Source of the DNA: Candidatus Saccharimonadota bacterium
GTDB lineage: Bacteria > Patescibacteriota > Saccharimonadia > Saccharimonadales > Saccharimonadaceae
DNA: 64,000 nucleotides
Assembly (NCBI GenBank): GCA_017431745.1
Contig: JAFRKK010000013.1
Location: 33,096 to 97,095 of the forward strand
Direction of reading: 5' to 3'
The notes under the pieces were generated by a model. The model ran no database searches and had not been told where the DNA came from. It was given only the letters and a program-made list of their open reading frames with translations. Positions 50,873 to 59,511 of this stretch are shown here, piece after piece (within the stretch, counting starts at the first letter, position 1; the number at the start of each line of letters is the position of its first letter). The position numbers and the translations under genes are program-made.

Positions 50873-52386
50873 CACCGCCTCCGGTAGGTCAACGCTTCGG
50901 CGAGATGTTTTGCCAGAATTAAATCAGAAGCATCCAAATCGGCAACTGTTCGTGCAACTTTGATAGTTTTAAAATATGAACGAGCCGACAAATTTAATTG
51001 TTCAGATGCCTGAGCCAGTAGCTTTTCTGCTGCCGGCTCTAACTTCAATTGTTGCGAGACTTCAAATGACGAAAGGGAACTGTTATACACTCCATCTTTG
51101 CCGTAACGTGCTTTTTGGCGCGCAATTGCCTCTGTTATAGTATTTTTTACAACATTATGCTCATGGTTACTATCAGGCAAAGACCTCCGTAAATCTTTAT
51201 TTTCGACCCTTTCAACCACCACGTTCATATCTATGCGGTCAAATAGCGGCCCCGAGAGTTTTTTCTGATAGTTTTGAATTTGTAACTCCGTGCACTTGCA
51301 TTCGTGTGTTGGATCACCTAGGTACCCACAGGGACAGGGATTCATTGTGGCGACCAACATAAAATCCGCCGGGTACTTTGTTTTCCGATTAGCCCTCGAA
51401 ACCGTGATTATCTTATCTTCCAGTGGTTGCCGGAGCGCCTCTAGCACTGGCCGTTGAAATTCCGGTATTTCATCTAAAAATAAGACGCCTTTATGTGCTA
51501 GCGATATTTCACCAGGCATTGCCCCAGCTCCACCTCCAATAATCGAGGTCGCACTTGCCGTATGATGCGGGCTTCTAAAGGGGCGCGCCTCAACAATCTC
51601 GCCCGTTGCTAGCCCTGCGATCGAATAAAGTTTAGTTAAATCTATCTTCTCCTCCATCGTTAGCTCCGGTAGTAAATTGGCCGCTGCCTTTGCCAGTAAT
51701 GTTTTACCCGCCCCTGGCGGACCGGAAATTAGAATATTATGATGTCCGGCGATTGCGATTTCCATTGCTCGTTTTGCTTGTTTTTGCCCGCGTATATGGT
51801 CCAAAATCGGCCCAGGAGGGCTATTTTCAGCCGTTTTAGGTGTCTTTTCTAGCTCACTTGCCATTGGTAGAATAAATTGACCTTTCAGCGCTAAAAATAG
51901 CTCTTGCAAAGTAGCTACACCATAGACTTCTATATTCGGAATTAGGGCCGCTTGGGACAAATTTCTAATCGGCACATATATTTCCTTATATCCAGCGCTT
52001 TTTGCCGTCTCTATAATATTGATGACGCCTTTTATCGGTTTCACCTCGCCATCTAATGACAGCTCCCCCACAAAAACTTTCCCCCTGGTATCGCTTCTGA
52101 GCAACTGGCCAGAGAGCACCAGCACCGATAACGCAATCGGTAAATCTAAGTACGACCCATCCTTCGGTAAATCTGCCGGCGCCAAATTGATTGTTACTTT
52201 TTTGTCAGGGAAGGAAAACTCCGAATTCACGATTGCACTACGCACTCGCTCCTTCGCTTCGCTGATAGTTTTGTTTGCCATACCTACGATATTAAAAGCT
52301 GGTAATCCTCGATTCATGTCACCTTCGACTTCGACCAGCTTACCCTCAAAGCCATAAGGCACCACCGCGTGTATTTTACTTATCAT
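50872..52386 (-). CDS. comM: ComM/YifB-type Mg-chelatase-like AAA+ ATPase
   Basis: 504 residues. An N-terminal Lon-protease-like domain (IVGMANKTISEAKERVRSAI; GSYLDLPIAL), Walker A SGPPGAGKTLLAKA, Walker B VLFLDEIPEF, a zinc-like CPCG...C-x-C and the Mg-chelatase C-terminal domain. ComM is a hexameric branch-migration helicase that widens D-loops during natural transformation. The start ATG 52386 is 6 bases after a TAGTGT -10, so leaderless. Promoter carries the shared 18-mer. Confidence 0.94.
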   Translation of the reverse strand: MISKIHAVVPYGFEGKLVEVEGDMNRGLPAFNIVGMANKTISEAKERVRSAIVNSEFSFPDKKVTINLAPADLPKDGSYLDLPIALSVLVLSGQLLRSDTRGKVFVGELSLDGEVKPIKGVINIIETAKSAGYKEIYVPIRNLSQAALIPNIEVYGVATLQELFLALKGQFILPMASELEKTPKTAENSPPGPILDHIRGQKQAKRAMEIAIAGHHNILISGPPGAGKTLLAKAAANLLPELTMEEKIDLTKLYSIAGLATGEIVEARPFRSPHHTASATSIIGGGAGAMPGEISLAHKGVLFLDEIPEFQRPVLEALRQPLEDKIITVSRANRKTKYPADFMLVATMNPCPCGYLGDPTHECKCTELQIQNYQKKLSGPLFDRIDMNVVVERVENKDLRRSLPDSNHEHNVVKNTITEAIARQKARYGKDGVYNSSLSSFEVSQQLKLEPAAEKLLAQASEQLNLSARSYFKTIKVARTVADLDASDLILAKHLAEALTYRRR

Positions 52387-52392
52387 GAGCAC

Positions 52393-52432
52393 ACACTAGC
52401 ACAAATTTTGCATTTTACAACCCCCCACTAAA
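52393..52432 (-). promoter_or_regulatory. Shared-motif promoter of comM
   Basis: On the minus strand TTTAGTGGGGGGTTGTAA (52432-52415), a 16-base spacer and TAGTGT (52398-52393). Weak -10, which suggests activator dependence. Confidence 0.75.
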
Positions 52433-52538
52433 ATTTTCCAAAACCAAAAGCTAGAATCGCCACCAGTCAGCAACAAGCCTTATGAAATGCTTGTGGAAAA
52501 CTCCACCAAAAAAATACAAAAATTGTTCAAAAAATGTA

Positions 52539-52567
52539 TTGACATTAGCATTTTTAGGCGCTATAAT
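52539..52567 (+). promoter_or_regulatory. Consensus promoter of a small RNA
   Basis: TTGACA (52539-52544), exactly 17 bases, TATAAT (52562-52567): the best promoter in the window. Confidence 0.85.
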
Positions 52568-52573
52568 AGGGGT

Positions 52574-52682
52574 AGCTTCTGAATAAAAAAATTATACAGA
52601 AGGTCAAAACAAAAATTTAGCCAAAATAACTCCACACTCTACAAAGAAGACCGGTTTTCCTCGCAGTTACCGGTCTTCTTCT
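52574..52682 (+). ncRNA. Candidate small RNA
   Basis: About 109 bases between a perfect promoter and an intrinsic terminator (GAAGACCGG 52646-52654 / CCGGTCTTC 52670-52678, then TT). A first hairpin CTTCTG/CAGAAG (52576-52602) is present. No coding frame and no SRP, 6S or other motif that I recognise. Confidence 0.65.
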
Positions 52683-52698
52683 ATGTTTCAACATCAAA

Positions 52699-52725
52699 AA
52701 ACCGCCAAGATGGCGGGTTTTAGCA
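52699..52725 (-). terminator. Terminator of tmRNA
   Basis: On the minus strand AAAACCCGCCATCTTGGCGG and T6; directly 3' of the tmRNA. Confidence 0.85.
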
Positions 52726-52731
52726 CGAATT

Positions 52732-53083
52732 TGGTGGAGCTGCCGGATACTGCCTCCGGGTCCGAAATACCACCTGGTTACAATTCTACGTGCGTAGTTT
52801 TCTGTTTTATCTTGGCTCATTCTAGTAGCTGCAGAAAACGAAACTGCTAGACGCCATGGCTAATTTTCGTGTCATTTTGCGCCACTCAAACAACCTTAAT
52901 CCCGTTATATGATAATTTCAGCCCTACGGAATCTCAAACTGAAACCAGCCTATTAGTATTAGGCATAAGCCGGCATGTAAGCTACATGCGCGGTTTTCGT
53001 GTTTTTAGCACTTATTAATACTTACGGTATTCAATCGGCACGCCTTGTAACTGTTAATATCCCGTCTAAGCTTGATCAGCCCC
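52732..53083 (-). ncRNA. ssrA: Transfer-messenger RNA
   Basis: One-piece tmRNA of 352 bases for ribosome rescue. Acceptor GGGGCTG/CAGCTCC with encoded ACCA, tRNA-like GGACCCGGAGGC region. The tag frame 53009-52959 reads AKNTKTAHVAYMPAYA then TAA. Promoter TTGTAT-N17-TAAAAT (-10 at 53100-53095) lies upstream. Confidence 0.92.
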
Positions 53084-53130
53084 AACTGTTGTTAATTTTA
53101 CCATAACAGCTTACAAAATACAATAGGGAG

Positions 53131-53364
53131 CTAATTCTATTTAATCTTCTAACATATAATAGATTTGGCCCGTTGTAATCTCCATCAATTTTCCAGTGCG
53201 CGAGCGTCCATCCTGAGAAGGTTTTAATACAGTGCGGTGATAATTGGAAAGAGCCAACTAGCTAAATAGAAAATGATGTAGGTTGAGCATAAGACGCGAG
53301 TGCCTGACGAAAATTGTGGGAGATTACAACTGCCCAAGTCAGTTAGAAAATTAAATAGAATTGG
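53131..53364. repeat. Long palindromic element upstream of tmRNA
   Basis: The outer arms 53133-53153 and 53342-53362 match in inverted order at 20 of 21; a second pair (about 53162-53207 and 53292-53340) includes GTTGTAATCTCC/GGAGATTACAAC and ATTTTC/GAAAAT, with GCGCGAGCG and GACGCGAGTG bulges. Central 80 bases are unpaired or weakly paired. Confidence 0.8.
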
Positions 53365-53504
53365 TTTCCATTTTGCATATTGTTGTAAATATTACAACAA
53401 AATGAACAACAAATTAGAACAGGGAAGAATTGGGAAGCATGTTGTGGAATTTACATCAATAAAACTGAACAAATCTATTGCATTTTTATACTTTTTATGC
53501 TAAC

Positions 53505-53582
53505 ATGGAAACAGTCGAGATGACTCAAACAAAAACTAAAGAAAAAAGGCAGATTAACAAAATGAATAAGTTCAAAACGTAA
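53505..53582 (+). CDS. Possible 25-residue basic peptide
   Basis: METVEMTQTKTKEKRQINK is the start of a 25-residue Lys-rich peptide, downstream of a promoter-like TTGCAT-N17-TAACAT (from 53479). No ribosome site. It may equally be an RNA leader. Low confidence. Confidence 0.25.
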   Translation: METVEMTQTKTKEKRQINKMNKFKT

Positions 53583-53583
53583 A

Positions 53584-53653
53584 TTTTGGCGGGCGAAAAG
53601 GTAATTTCTAGCCATAAATTACACCCTAGGAATTACCTAGAGCTCCGCCAAAA
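53584..53653. repeat. Two-part hairpin
   Basis: TTTTGGCGG/CCGCCAAAA outside and GGTAATTTCTAG/CTAGGAATTACC (one mismatch) inside, with GCGAAAA and TAGAGCT bulges. No T run. From 53654 to 53880 I see only short hairpins (CTTCACT/AGTGAAG near 53740) and C/G runs. Confidence 0.65.
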
Positions 53654-53902
53654 GCGTAGAGCGCATTGCCAAATCTCTTATTAGTACATTTTTAAAAAGC
53701 ATAAACAAGAGTAAGAGAAAACAGCAGTAAGGACACATGCTTCACTCTTAAAGTGAAGCGGTCAAAAAGGGAAGGCGGATCTGGGCTCAGGTCAATAGTT
53801 AAGATTTTAGGTACCCGATAGCCCCCGCCCCCTCCAAGAAATTCTCAACACAGGGGGGAAAATGGCCTTGGGGGATTCAACTAGTTATGATACAATAAGG
53901 TT

Positions 53903-54256
53903 ATGAAACATAACCGTATTACACTCAGCTTAGGTATTATTGGACTCGCAGCTTTAATTCTAATGCTGAATCTATTGTCTCCGTCGGATATTGGGCCGCT
54001 AGGGGTTTTATTATTTTTTACAACGGTTTATGTAACAATCTTTGGCTTCATCACTTTCTTGATGGAGTCTTTTTTAAGGATTGCTTTTCGGCGCGAAAAA
54101 CTGCGGAATAAGGACTATCTCTACTCTGCAGTCCTTTCGTTTGGCCCGATTATGTTTCTGATGGCTCGCTCTTTCGGCGCGATTTCTCTCTGGACCACCG
54201 CCTTAATTATCATTTTCTTAATTTTAGCGGAATTTTTAGTCAAAAAACGCGTATAA
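53903..54256 (+). CDS. Small membrane protein
   Basis: 117 residues, four hydrophobic segments. TACAAT (53891-53896) ends 6 bases before ATG. Adjacent to the VirD4-like operon but with its own promoter. Function unknown. Confidence 0.75.
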   Translation: MKHNRITLSLGIIGLAALILMLNLLSPSDIGPLGVLLFFTTVYVTIFGFITFLMESFLRIAFRREKLRNKDYLYSAVLSFGPIMFLMARSFGAISLWTTALIIIFLILAEFLVKKRV

Positions 54257-54273
54257 TGTGGTAAAATAAACAT

Positions 54274-54777
54274 ATGGACTATGGTCGTACTAATCTACCA
54301 GATAATTCGCCAGTGTTTTCTACCCCTGATAGTTTTGAAGCCAACGATAATCTTGACCTCACTAATCCAGAAACTAGCTGGAACCAGCCAGTTTCAATCG
54401 AGCACAACAAAAAAGCTCTCGGCAGCGAAGCCTTGGCAAATTCGCTCGAAATGCCTCCCTCACCAGAGCAAGAGCTTGGTAAGCCCATACCTTATTCGAC
54501 AAATCTCGACCCTATCACCCAACCAGCGAACGATATGGCCTCAGATGCCGAAATCGCTCAAAAAGCCCTCGACATAAAGCCTGAACCCATTAAAACTACC
54601 GAATATCTAAACGATGAAGGAATTAAGGCTGTCGAAAGTCTAAACGAACGACTCATGCAAGGCGAAATTTCTCTCGACGATTACTACGACTTTCATCAAG
54701 ATATCACAGAGGCAAACCTTCAAAATTCCTTTGACAGAAAAATAGGAGAAAAAACAGAAGAGAAAGAGGCTGAATAA
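54274..54777 (+). CDS. Acidic hypothetical protein upstream of VirD4-like ATPase
   Basis: 167 residues, Pro/Asn/Glu-rich, no membrane segment; C-terminal helical part (EGIKAVESLNERLMQGEISLDDYYDFHQDITE). TAAAAT (54262-54267) ends 6 bases before ATG. Its stop shares a base with the next start (TAATGG), so it probably works with the ATPase, perhaps as a chaperone or adaptor. Confidence 0.75.
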   Translation: MDYGRTNLPDNSPVFSTPDSFEANDNLDLTNPETSWNQPVSIEHNKKALGSEALANSLEMPPSPEQELGKPIPYSTNLDPITQPANDMASDAEIAQKALDIKPEPIKTTEYLNDEGIKAVESLNERLMQGEISLDDYYDFHQDITEANLQNSFDRKIGEKTEEKEAE

Positions 54778-57401
54778 TGGAAACTTGGGTGGTAGCATTA
54801 ATCGTGGTTGCGGCAATAGCTTTACTTTTAGCCATCATTTTTGGTACCAAAATCAGTAAACTCAGAAAAGCCAAGCGATACGAACGTGGTCTTAAGATGG
54901 TGCCACTCTTAATTCATCTTCCACCTACCACTGAGGATATCGAAGCTGGGAACCGTGATGATCGCGATGTTTCTAACGAAGCTATCTCTAAAGCTCAGGT
55001 CATGTATTCCATCCTCGCCTCTACTACTACCAAAGGGGTCAAAACCAAGCTTTACGGCGAACGCCACTTCTCCTTCGAAATCATTGCCAAAGATGGCCTT
55101 ATCAGGTATTATGCGATTGTCCCGGCCGTTCTAACAGAGACGGTTCGCCAAGCCATTCAATCCGCCTATCCCACTGCCAGAGTAGAAGAGAAAAGAGAAG
55201 AAAATATCTTCAGGGGTGGAGGCGGGATTAATGCTGTCGCAGGCGCAGAACTTACTCTAAATAAAGAATCATACCTCCCTATCGCCACCTATGAAGAAAC
55301 CAAACGAGACGCTCAAATGGCCTTGCTTAATGCGCTAGGCAGTGTGGGTAAGGGCGAAGGAGCTACTGTACAAATTCTTTTTCGTCCTGCACAAAAAAAT
55401 TGGTCAGAAAAAGCCAAGCAATACATTGACAACCTTCAAAAAGGCAAAAAGCCCAAAACCGTCGGCGGGAACCTCGGTGATTTTGCTATGGACCTTATTA
55501 AAGCCCCCTGGGAAGTACCTGGTGAGCACGAAAAAACCGAACAAACCACTCTTTCAAGCATCAAACAAGACGAAATTGCCGCTATCACTAACAAGATGCG
55601 CTACCCAACTTTTGAAACCCTAATCAGGGTAATTGCTAGCTCCGCCTCTGAGCCTCGCTCTCAAGCTATTATGGGTGGCATCGTCAGTAGCTTCTCTCAG
55701 TTTAACTCTCCTGAGCTCAATGGCTTTAAAGTTAATACTCTAAAAGAACCCAAAAAACTAGTCATCGACTACACCTTTCGGTTTTTCCCAGTTCGCATTA
55801 AAAATAACATCTTAAACAGCGTCGAGCTTGCCTCTATCTTCCACCTACCGGAGCAAAACGCCATCCCAACCTCTAGTGTTGAACGTCAATTGGTTAAACA
55901 AGTCGACGGCCCGGCCAAGCTCGCCACCGAAGGTCTCTTCCTTGGTACAAATGAATACAGAGGTAACAAAAAACCCATCTATCTCCAAGAGAAAGACCGT
56001 CGTCGTCATATGTACGTCATCGGTCAAACCGGTATGGGTAAATCTGTTTTCCTCGAGAATCTCGCCTTCCAAGATATGTGTGACGGTCGTGGATTTGCCT
56101 TCATTGACCCTCATGGTGACGCCGTGGAAGCATTATTGAAGCGCGTCCCAGAGGAACGTATCGACGACGTTATCTATTTCGACCCTGCCGACATCGAACA
56201 CCCCGTCGGTATGAACATGTTTGAGTTTACCTCTGAAGACCAAAAGGACTTTATCGTTCAAGAGGGGATTAGCATGCTTCAATCGCTCTTCGACCCTCAG
56301 AATCAGGGCTTCTTCGGCCCTCGCGGTCAGCATATGTTCCGAAACGCCGCGCTTCTTTTGATGTCTGACCCTGCTGGCGCCACTTTCATCGACATTCCTC
56401 AGTGTTTCACCGACCCCGAATTTGTCAAATCAAAACTCAAATATGTCACCGACAAAGCCGTCTATGACTACTGGACTAAAGAGTTCCCAGCGTCACAAAA
56501 AAGTAACGATGCCGGCGAGGTTATTACCTGGTTCTCTAGCAAATGGGGGCCATTCCTTGCCAACACCATCATGCGAAACACCCTCGGTCAAATCAAGTCC
56601 GGTTTTAATATCCGCGAAATCATGGATAATAAGAAAATCTTCCTCGTCAACCTTTCCAAGGGGCGCCTAGGTGATATCAACGCCAACCTACTCGGTATGA
56701 TTTTCGTCATGAAATTCCAACAGGCAGCCATGAGCAGGCAAGACATCCCTGAAGATCAGCGTCAAGATTTCTGCCTCTACGTCGATGAGTTCCAAAACTT
56801 TGCCACTGATTCATTTGAATCTATTCTCTCAGAGGCTAGGAAGTATCGCCTCAATCTTATCGTGGCTAACCAGTTTATGACTCAGCTAACCGAGAAAATT
56901 CGGGAAGCCTTACTCGGCAACGTTGGCACCATTATCTGTGGGCGCATTGGTATCACCGATGCAGAACTGATGGTGAAGGCCTTCACCCCCACGTTCACCG
57001 CTGAAGATCTCACTAAAACTCCTAACTTTGCTGCCGTCACTAAGGTAATGATGTTTGGTATGCCATCCGCTCCATTTACGATGAGTCTGCCTGCTCCAAT
57101 GGGTGAGGCCAACGAAGACCTCATGAAAACTCTTAAAGTATACTCCGCTACTAGGTTTGGCAAAACCCGCTCCGAAGTTGAGCAGGAAATTGAAGCTCGC
57201 TGGTCTACCGCCGAAAAAGCTAAAGGTAGTGAAATTGGCGGCGCCGAAGGCATTAAGCCCCAAAACGCCACAGAAGCCCCACAGGCGCCTTCAGCGCCCA
57301 AACCGCTTATGGATACGTCTCCAGCCCCAAACCCCTCTTCTAGCGGCTCTGAAGCCCCTCAGAACGGATTTTTGGACGGCTGGCTAAGCCAGAATAAATA
57401 A
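54777..57401 (+). CDS. VirD4/TraG-like type IV secretion ATPase
   Basis: 874 residues. One N-terminal membrane helix (VVALIVVAAIALLLAIIFG), an outer-facing or accessory domain to about 400, then an AAA/HerA-like ATPase: Walker A GQTGMGKSVFLENL, PHGDAVEALL, Walker B DFCLYVDEFQNF, and the sensor-like NQFMTQLTEKIREALLGNVGTIICGRIG. The Pro-rich tail looks like an unstructured interaction region. It resembles VirD4-type coupling proteins. In Saccharibacteria it may secrete effectors or DNA toward the host. Other T4SS parts are not in the window. Confidence 0.85.
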   Translation: METWVVALIVVAAIALLLAIIFGTKISKLRKAKRYERGLKMVPLLIHLPPTTEDIEAGNRDDRDVSNEAISKAQVMYSILASTTTKGVKTKLYGERHFSFEIIAKDGLIRYYAIVPAVLTETVRQAIQSAYPTARVEEKREENIFRGGGGINAVAGAELTLNKESYLPIATYEETKRDAQMALLNALGSVGKGEGATVQILFRPAQKNWSEKAKQYIDNLQKGKKPKTVGGNLGDFAMDLIKAPWEVPGEHEKTEQTTLSSIKQDEIAAITNKMRYPTFETLIRVIASSASEPRSQAIMGGIVSSFSQFNSPELNGFKVNTLKEPKKLVIDYTFRFFPVRIKNNILNSVELASIFHLPEQNAIPTSSVERQLVKQVDGPAKLATEGLFLGTNEYRGNKKPIYLQEKDRRRHMYVIGQTGMGKSVFLENLAFQDMCDGRGFAFIDPHGDAVEALLKRVPEERIDDVIYFDPADIEHPVGMNMFEFTSEDQKDFIVQEGISMLQSLFDPQNQGFFGPRGQHMFRNAALLLMSDPAGATFIDIPQCFTDPEFVKSKLKYVTDKAVYDYWTKEFPASQKSNDAGEVITWFSSKWGPFLANTIMRNTLGQIKSGFNIREIMDNKKIFLVNLSKGRLGDINANLLGMIFVMKFQQAAMSRQDIPEDQRQDFCLYVDEFQNFATDSFESILSEARKYRLNLIVANQFMTQLTEKIREALLGNVGTIICGRIGITDAELMVKAFTPTFTAEDLTKTPNFAAVTKVMMFGMPSAPFTMSLPAPMGEANEDLMKTLKVYSATRFGKTRSEVEQEIEARWSTAEKAKGSEIGGAEGIKPQNATEAPQAPSAPKPLMDTSPAPNPSSSGSEAPQNGFLDGWLSQNK

Positions 57402-57421
57402 ACTTAAAGCAGGTGAGCACT

Positions 57422-57468
57422 AAAGCAAACCGCGAGGACAGGACTCGTCCATAACCCTTGCTTTTTTT
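57422..57468 (+). terminator. Terminator after VirD4-like gene
   Basis: AAAGCAA/TTGCTTT enclosing CGAGGAC-AGGACTCGTCC, then T run. The GAGGACAGGAC words are like the parB/gyrA core. Confidence 0.75.
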
Positions 57469-57516
57469 GTTTTTAAGGTGTATAATAGGGAAAGAATATT
57501 AAAGATGAGGTAAAAA

Positions 57517-59502
57517 ATGGCTGACAAAGCTGAAAATTATGATTCGTCCGAAATTCGGGTATTAGAGGGACTTGAGCCTGTTCGGCTCCGCCCAGGCATG
57601 TATATCGGCTCCACTGGTTACGATGGTTTGCATCACCTAATCAAGGAAATCGCCGACAACTCCATCGACGAAGCTATCGCCGGTTTTGCTAATAGAATCG
57701 ACATTACTATTTTAAAAGACGGCGGCGTCCGTATTGATGACAATGGTCGTGGTATCCCTGTAGATATTCATCCTAAAACTAAAAAATCCACTCTTGAAAC
57801 AGTCCTTACCGTTCTTCATGCTGGTGGTAAATTTGGTGACGGTGGTTATAAGGTATCGTCTGGTCTTCACGGCGTCGGTTCATCTGTTGTGAACGCGCTT
57901 TCTACTGGTATGATTGCTGAAGTTTATCGTGATGGTAAAACTCATCACATCGAATTTGACACCGGTAAACCTACCACTGAACTACAGGTTACTAAGGGTA
58001 GTCCTCGTCCATCCGGTACCTCAATTACTTTTTACCCAGACCCGGCTATTTTTAAGGAAACTACCACTTTTGACTATAACTGGATCTCTAATTACGCTCG
58101 CCACCAAGCTTACCTCACTAAAGGAGTCTTAATTACCGTTACTGATGAACGCACCGGTGCCCACGAATCTTTCTATTTCGAAGGAGGCATCAAAAGCTAC
58201 GTCAAACGTTTAAACCAAGGCAAAGAACTCCTCTCTGATGACATTTTCTACGTCGAAAAACAGGTCAATGATTCAATGGTTGAAATCGCCCTTCAGTACA
58301 ATGATAGCTTCGCCGAAACCATGAAGCCTTTCGCCAACAACGTCTTGACCCCAGATGGTGGCATGCACGTGGTCGGCTTCCGCACTGGTCTCACCCGTAC
58401 TGTCAATGACTATGCTCGCAAAAACGGCCTCCTCAAAGAAAAGGAAGACAACCTCACCGGCGATGACATCAAAGAAGGTCTTACCGCTGTTGTTCTAGTT
58501 AAACTTCCTGACCCACAGTTTGAAGGCCAAACCAAAAATAAGCTTGGTAACCCCGAAGTTCGTGGTTATGTCGATAAAGTCATGACCGAATATTTCGGCT
58601 ACTATCTCGAAGAAAACCCGGCCATCGCTAAGAAAATTATCGGTAAAGCCACTCTCGCTGCTCGGGCTCGTAAAGCCGCTCGTGCCGCCCGTGATAATGT
58701 TATCCGGAAAGGTGCTTTCGAAGGCCTCAATCTTCCGTCTAAACTAGCCGACTGTTCCTCTAGAAACAGGGAAGATTGCGAATTATTTATCGTCGAGGGT
58801 AACTCTGCTGCCGGTTCCGCCAAGGAAGGCCGCAATCCTCAGATTCAAGCTATCTTGCCTCTACGCGGCAAAGTCCTCAACACCGAACGCGCCAGACTAG
58901 ATAAAATGCTTGCCAATCAAGAACTCGTTTCCCTGATTAAGGGGCTTGGCGTCGGCATTGGCGATCAGTTCAACATCGATGGCCTCAGATACGACAAAAT
59001 CATTTTCATGACCGATGCCGATGTCGACGGTCTTCATATCGCGACTCTTCTGATGACTTTCTTCTTCCGCTATATGCCACAAGTTATCGAGGACGGCCAC
59101 GTTTATTTGGCCAAACCACCGCTATTTGGCCTCATTAAAGGTACCGGTAACACTCGTAAAATTGACTATGTATATGACGAAATTGCCCTCGAGAACAAAC
59201 TCACCGAAAAGATTGAAGAACGCAAAAAAGCCGGCACCAAAATCGACGAATCTCAGGAGAGATTCAAACAAGCCGGCTACACCGCCCAGCAGCGCTTTAA
59301 GGGGCTTGGCGAAATGGATGCTAAGCAACTCTGGGAAACTACTATGGACCCAGAGAACCGCATTTTGGTTAAAGTCCACGTTGATGATGCCGAAAAAGCT
59401 GACGCTGTGTTCACGAAGCTAATGGGAGATCAGGTCGAACTCCGTAAAAACTTCATCCAAGCTGGCGCCGCATCTGTTAACCTTGATGATCTGGACTTCT
59501 AA
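57517..59502 (+). CDS. gyrB: DNA gyrase subunit B
   Basis: 661 residues. GHKL ATPase motifs EIADNSIDEAIAGF, DDNGRGIPVDIH and GGKFGDGGYKVSSGLHGVG; TOPRIM region IVEGNSAAGSAKEGRN and MTDADVDGLH; C-terminal KGLGEM. ATG 57517 follows GATGAGGTAAAA and TATAAT 57481-57486. Adjacent gyrA completes the enzyme that adds negative supercoils. Confidence 0.96.
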   Translation: MADKAENYDSSEIRVLEGLEPVRLRPGMYIGSTGYDGLHHLIKEIADNSIDEAIAGFANRIDITILKDGGVRIDDNGRGIPVDIHPKTKKSTLETVLTVLHAGGKFGDGGYKVSSGLHGVGSSVVNALSTGMIAEVYRDGKTHHIEFDTGKPTTELQVTKGSPRPSGTSITFYPDPAIFKETTTFDYNWISNYARHQAYLTKGVLITVTDERTGAHESFYFEGGIKSYVKRLNQGKELLSDDIFYVEKQVNDSMVEIALQYNDSFAETMKPFANNVLTPDGGMHVVGFRTGLTRTVNDYARKNGLLKEKEDNLTGDDIKEGLTAVVLVKLPDPQFEGQTKNKLGNPEVRGYVDKVMTEYFGYYLEENPAIAKKIIGKATLAARARKAARAARDNVIRKGAFEGLNLPSKLADCSSRNREDCELFIVEGNSAAGSAKEGRNPQIQAILPLRGKVLNTERARLDKMLANQELVSLIKGLGVGIGDQFNIDGLRYDKIIFMTDADVDGLHIATLLMTFFFRYMPQVIEDGHVYLAKPPLFGLIKGTGNTRKIDYVYDEIALENKLTEKIEERKKAGTKIDESQERFKQAGYTAQQRFKGLGEMDAKQLWETTMDPENRILVKVHVDDAEKADAVFTKLMGDQVELRKNFIQAGAASVNLDDLDF

Positions 59503-59511
59503 GGAGGAACT

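Noticed and set aside
52617..52820. 67-residue frame on the minus strand
   Set aside because: It lies within the tmRNA 3' half and its terminator; the tRNA-like ends and tag explain the sequence.
53300..53503. 67-residue frame on the plus strand
   Set aside because: It crosses the right arm of the palindromic element, has no ribosome site and odd composition.
53085..53900. Replication origin
   Set aside because: No DnaA-box cluster seen and no dnaA/dnaN nearby, despite gyrB/gyrA and parAB in the window.
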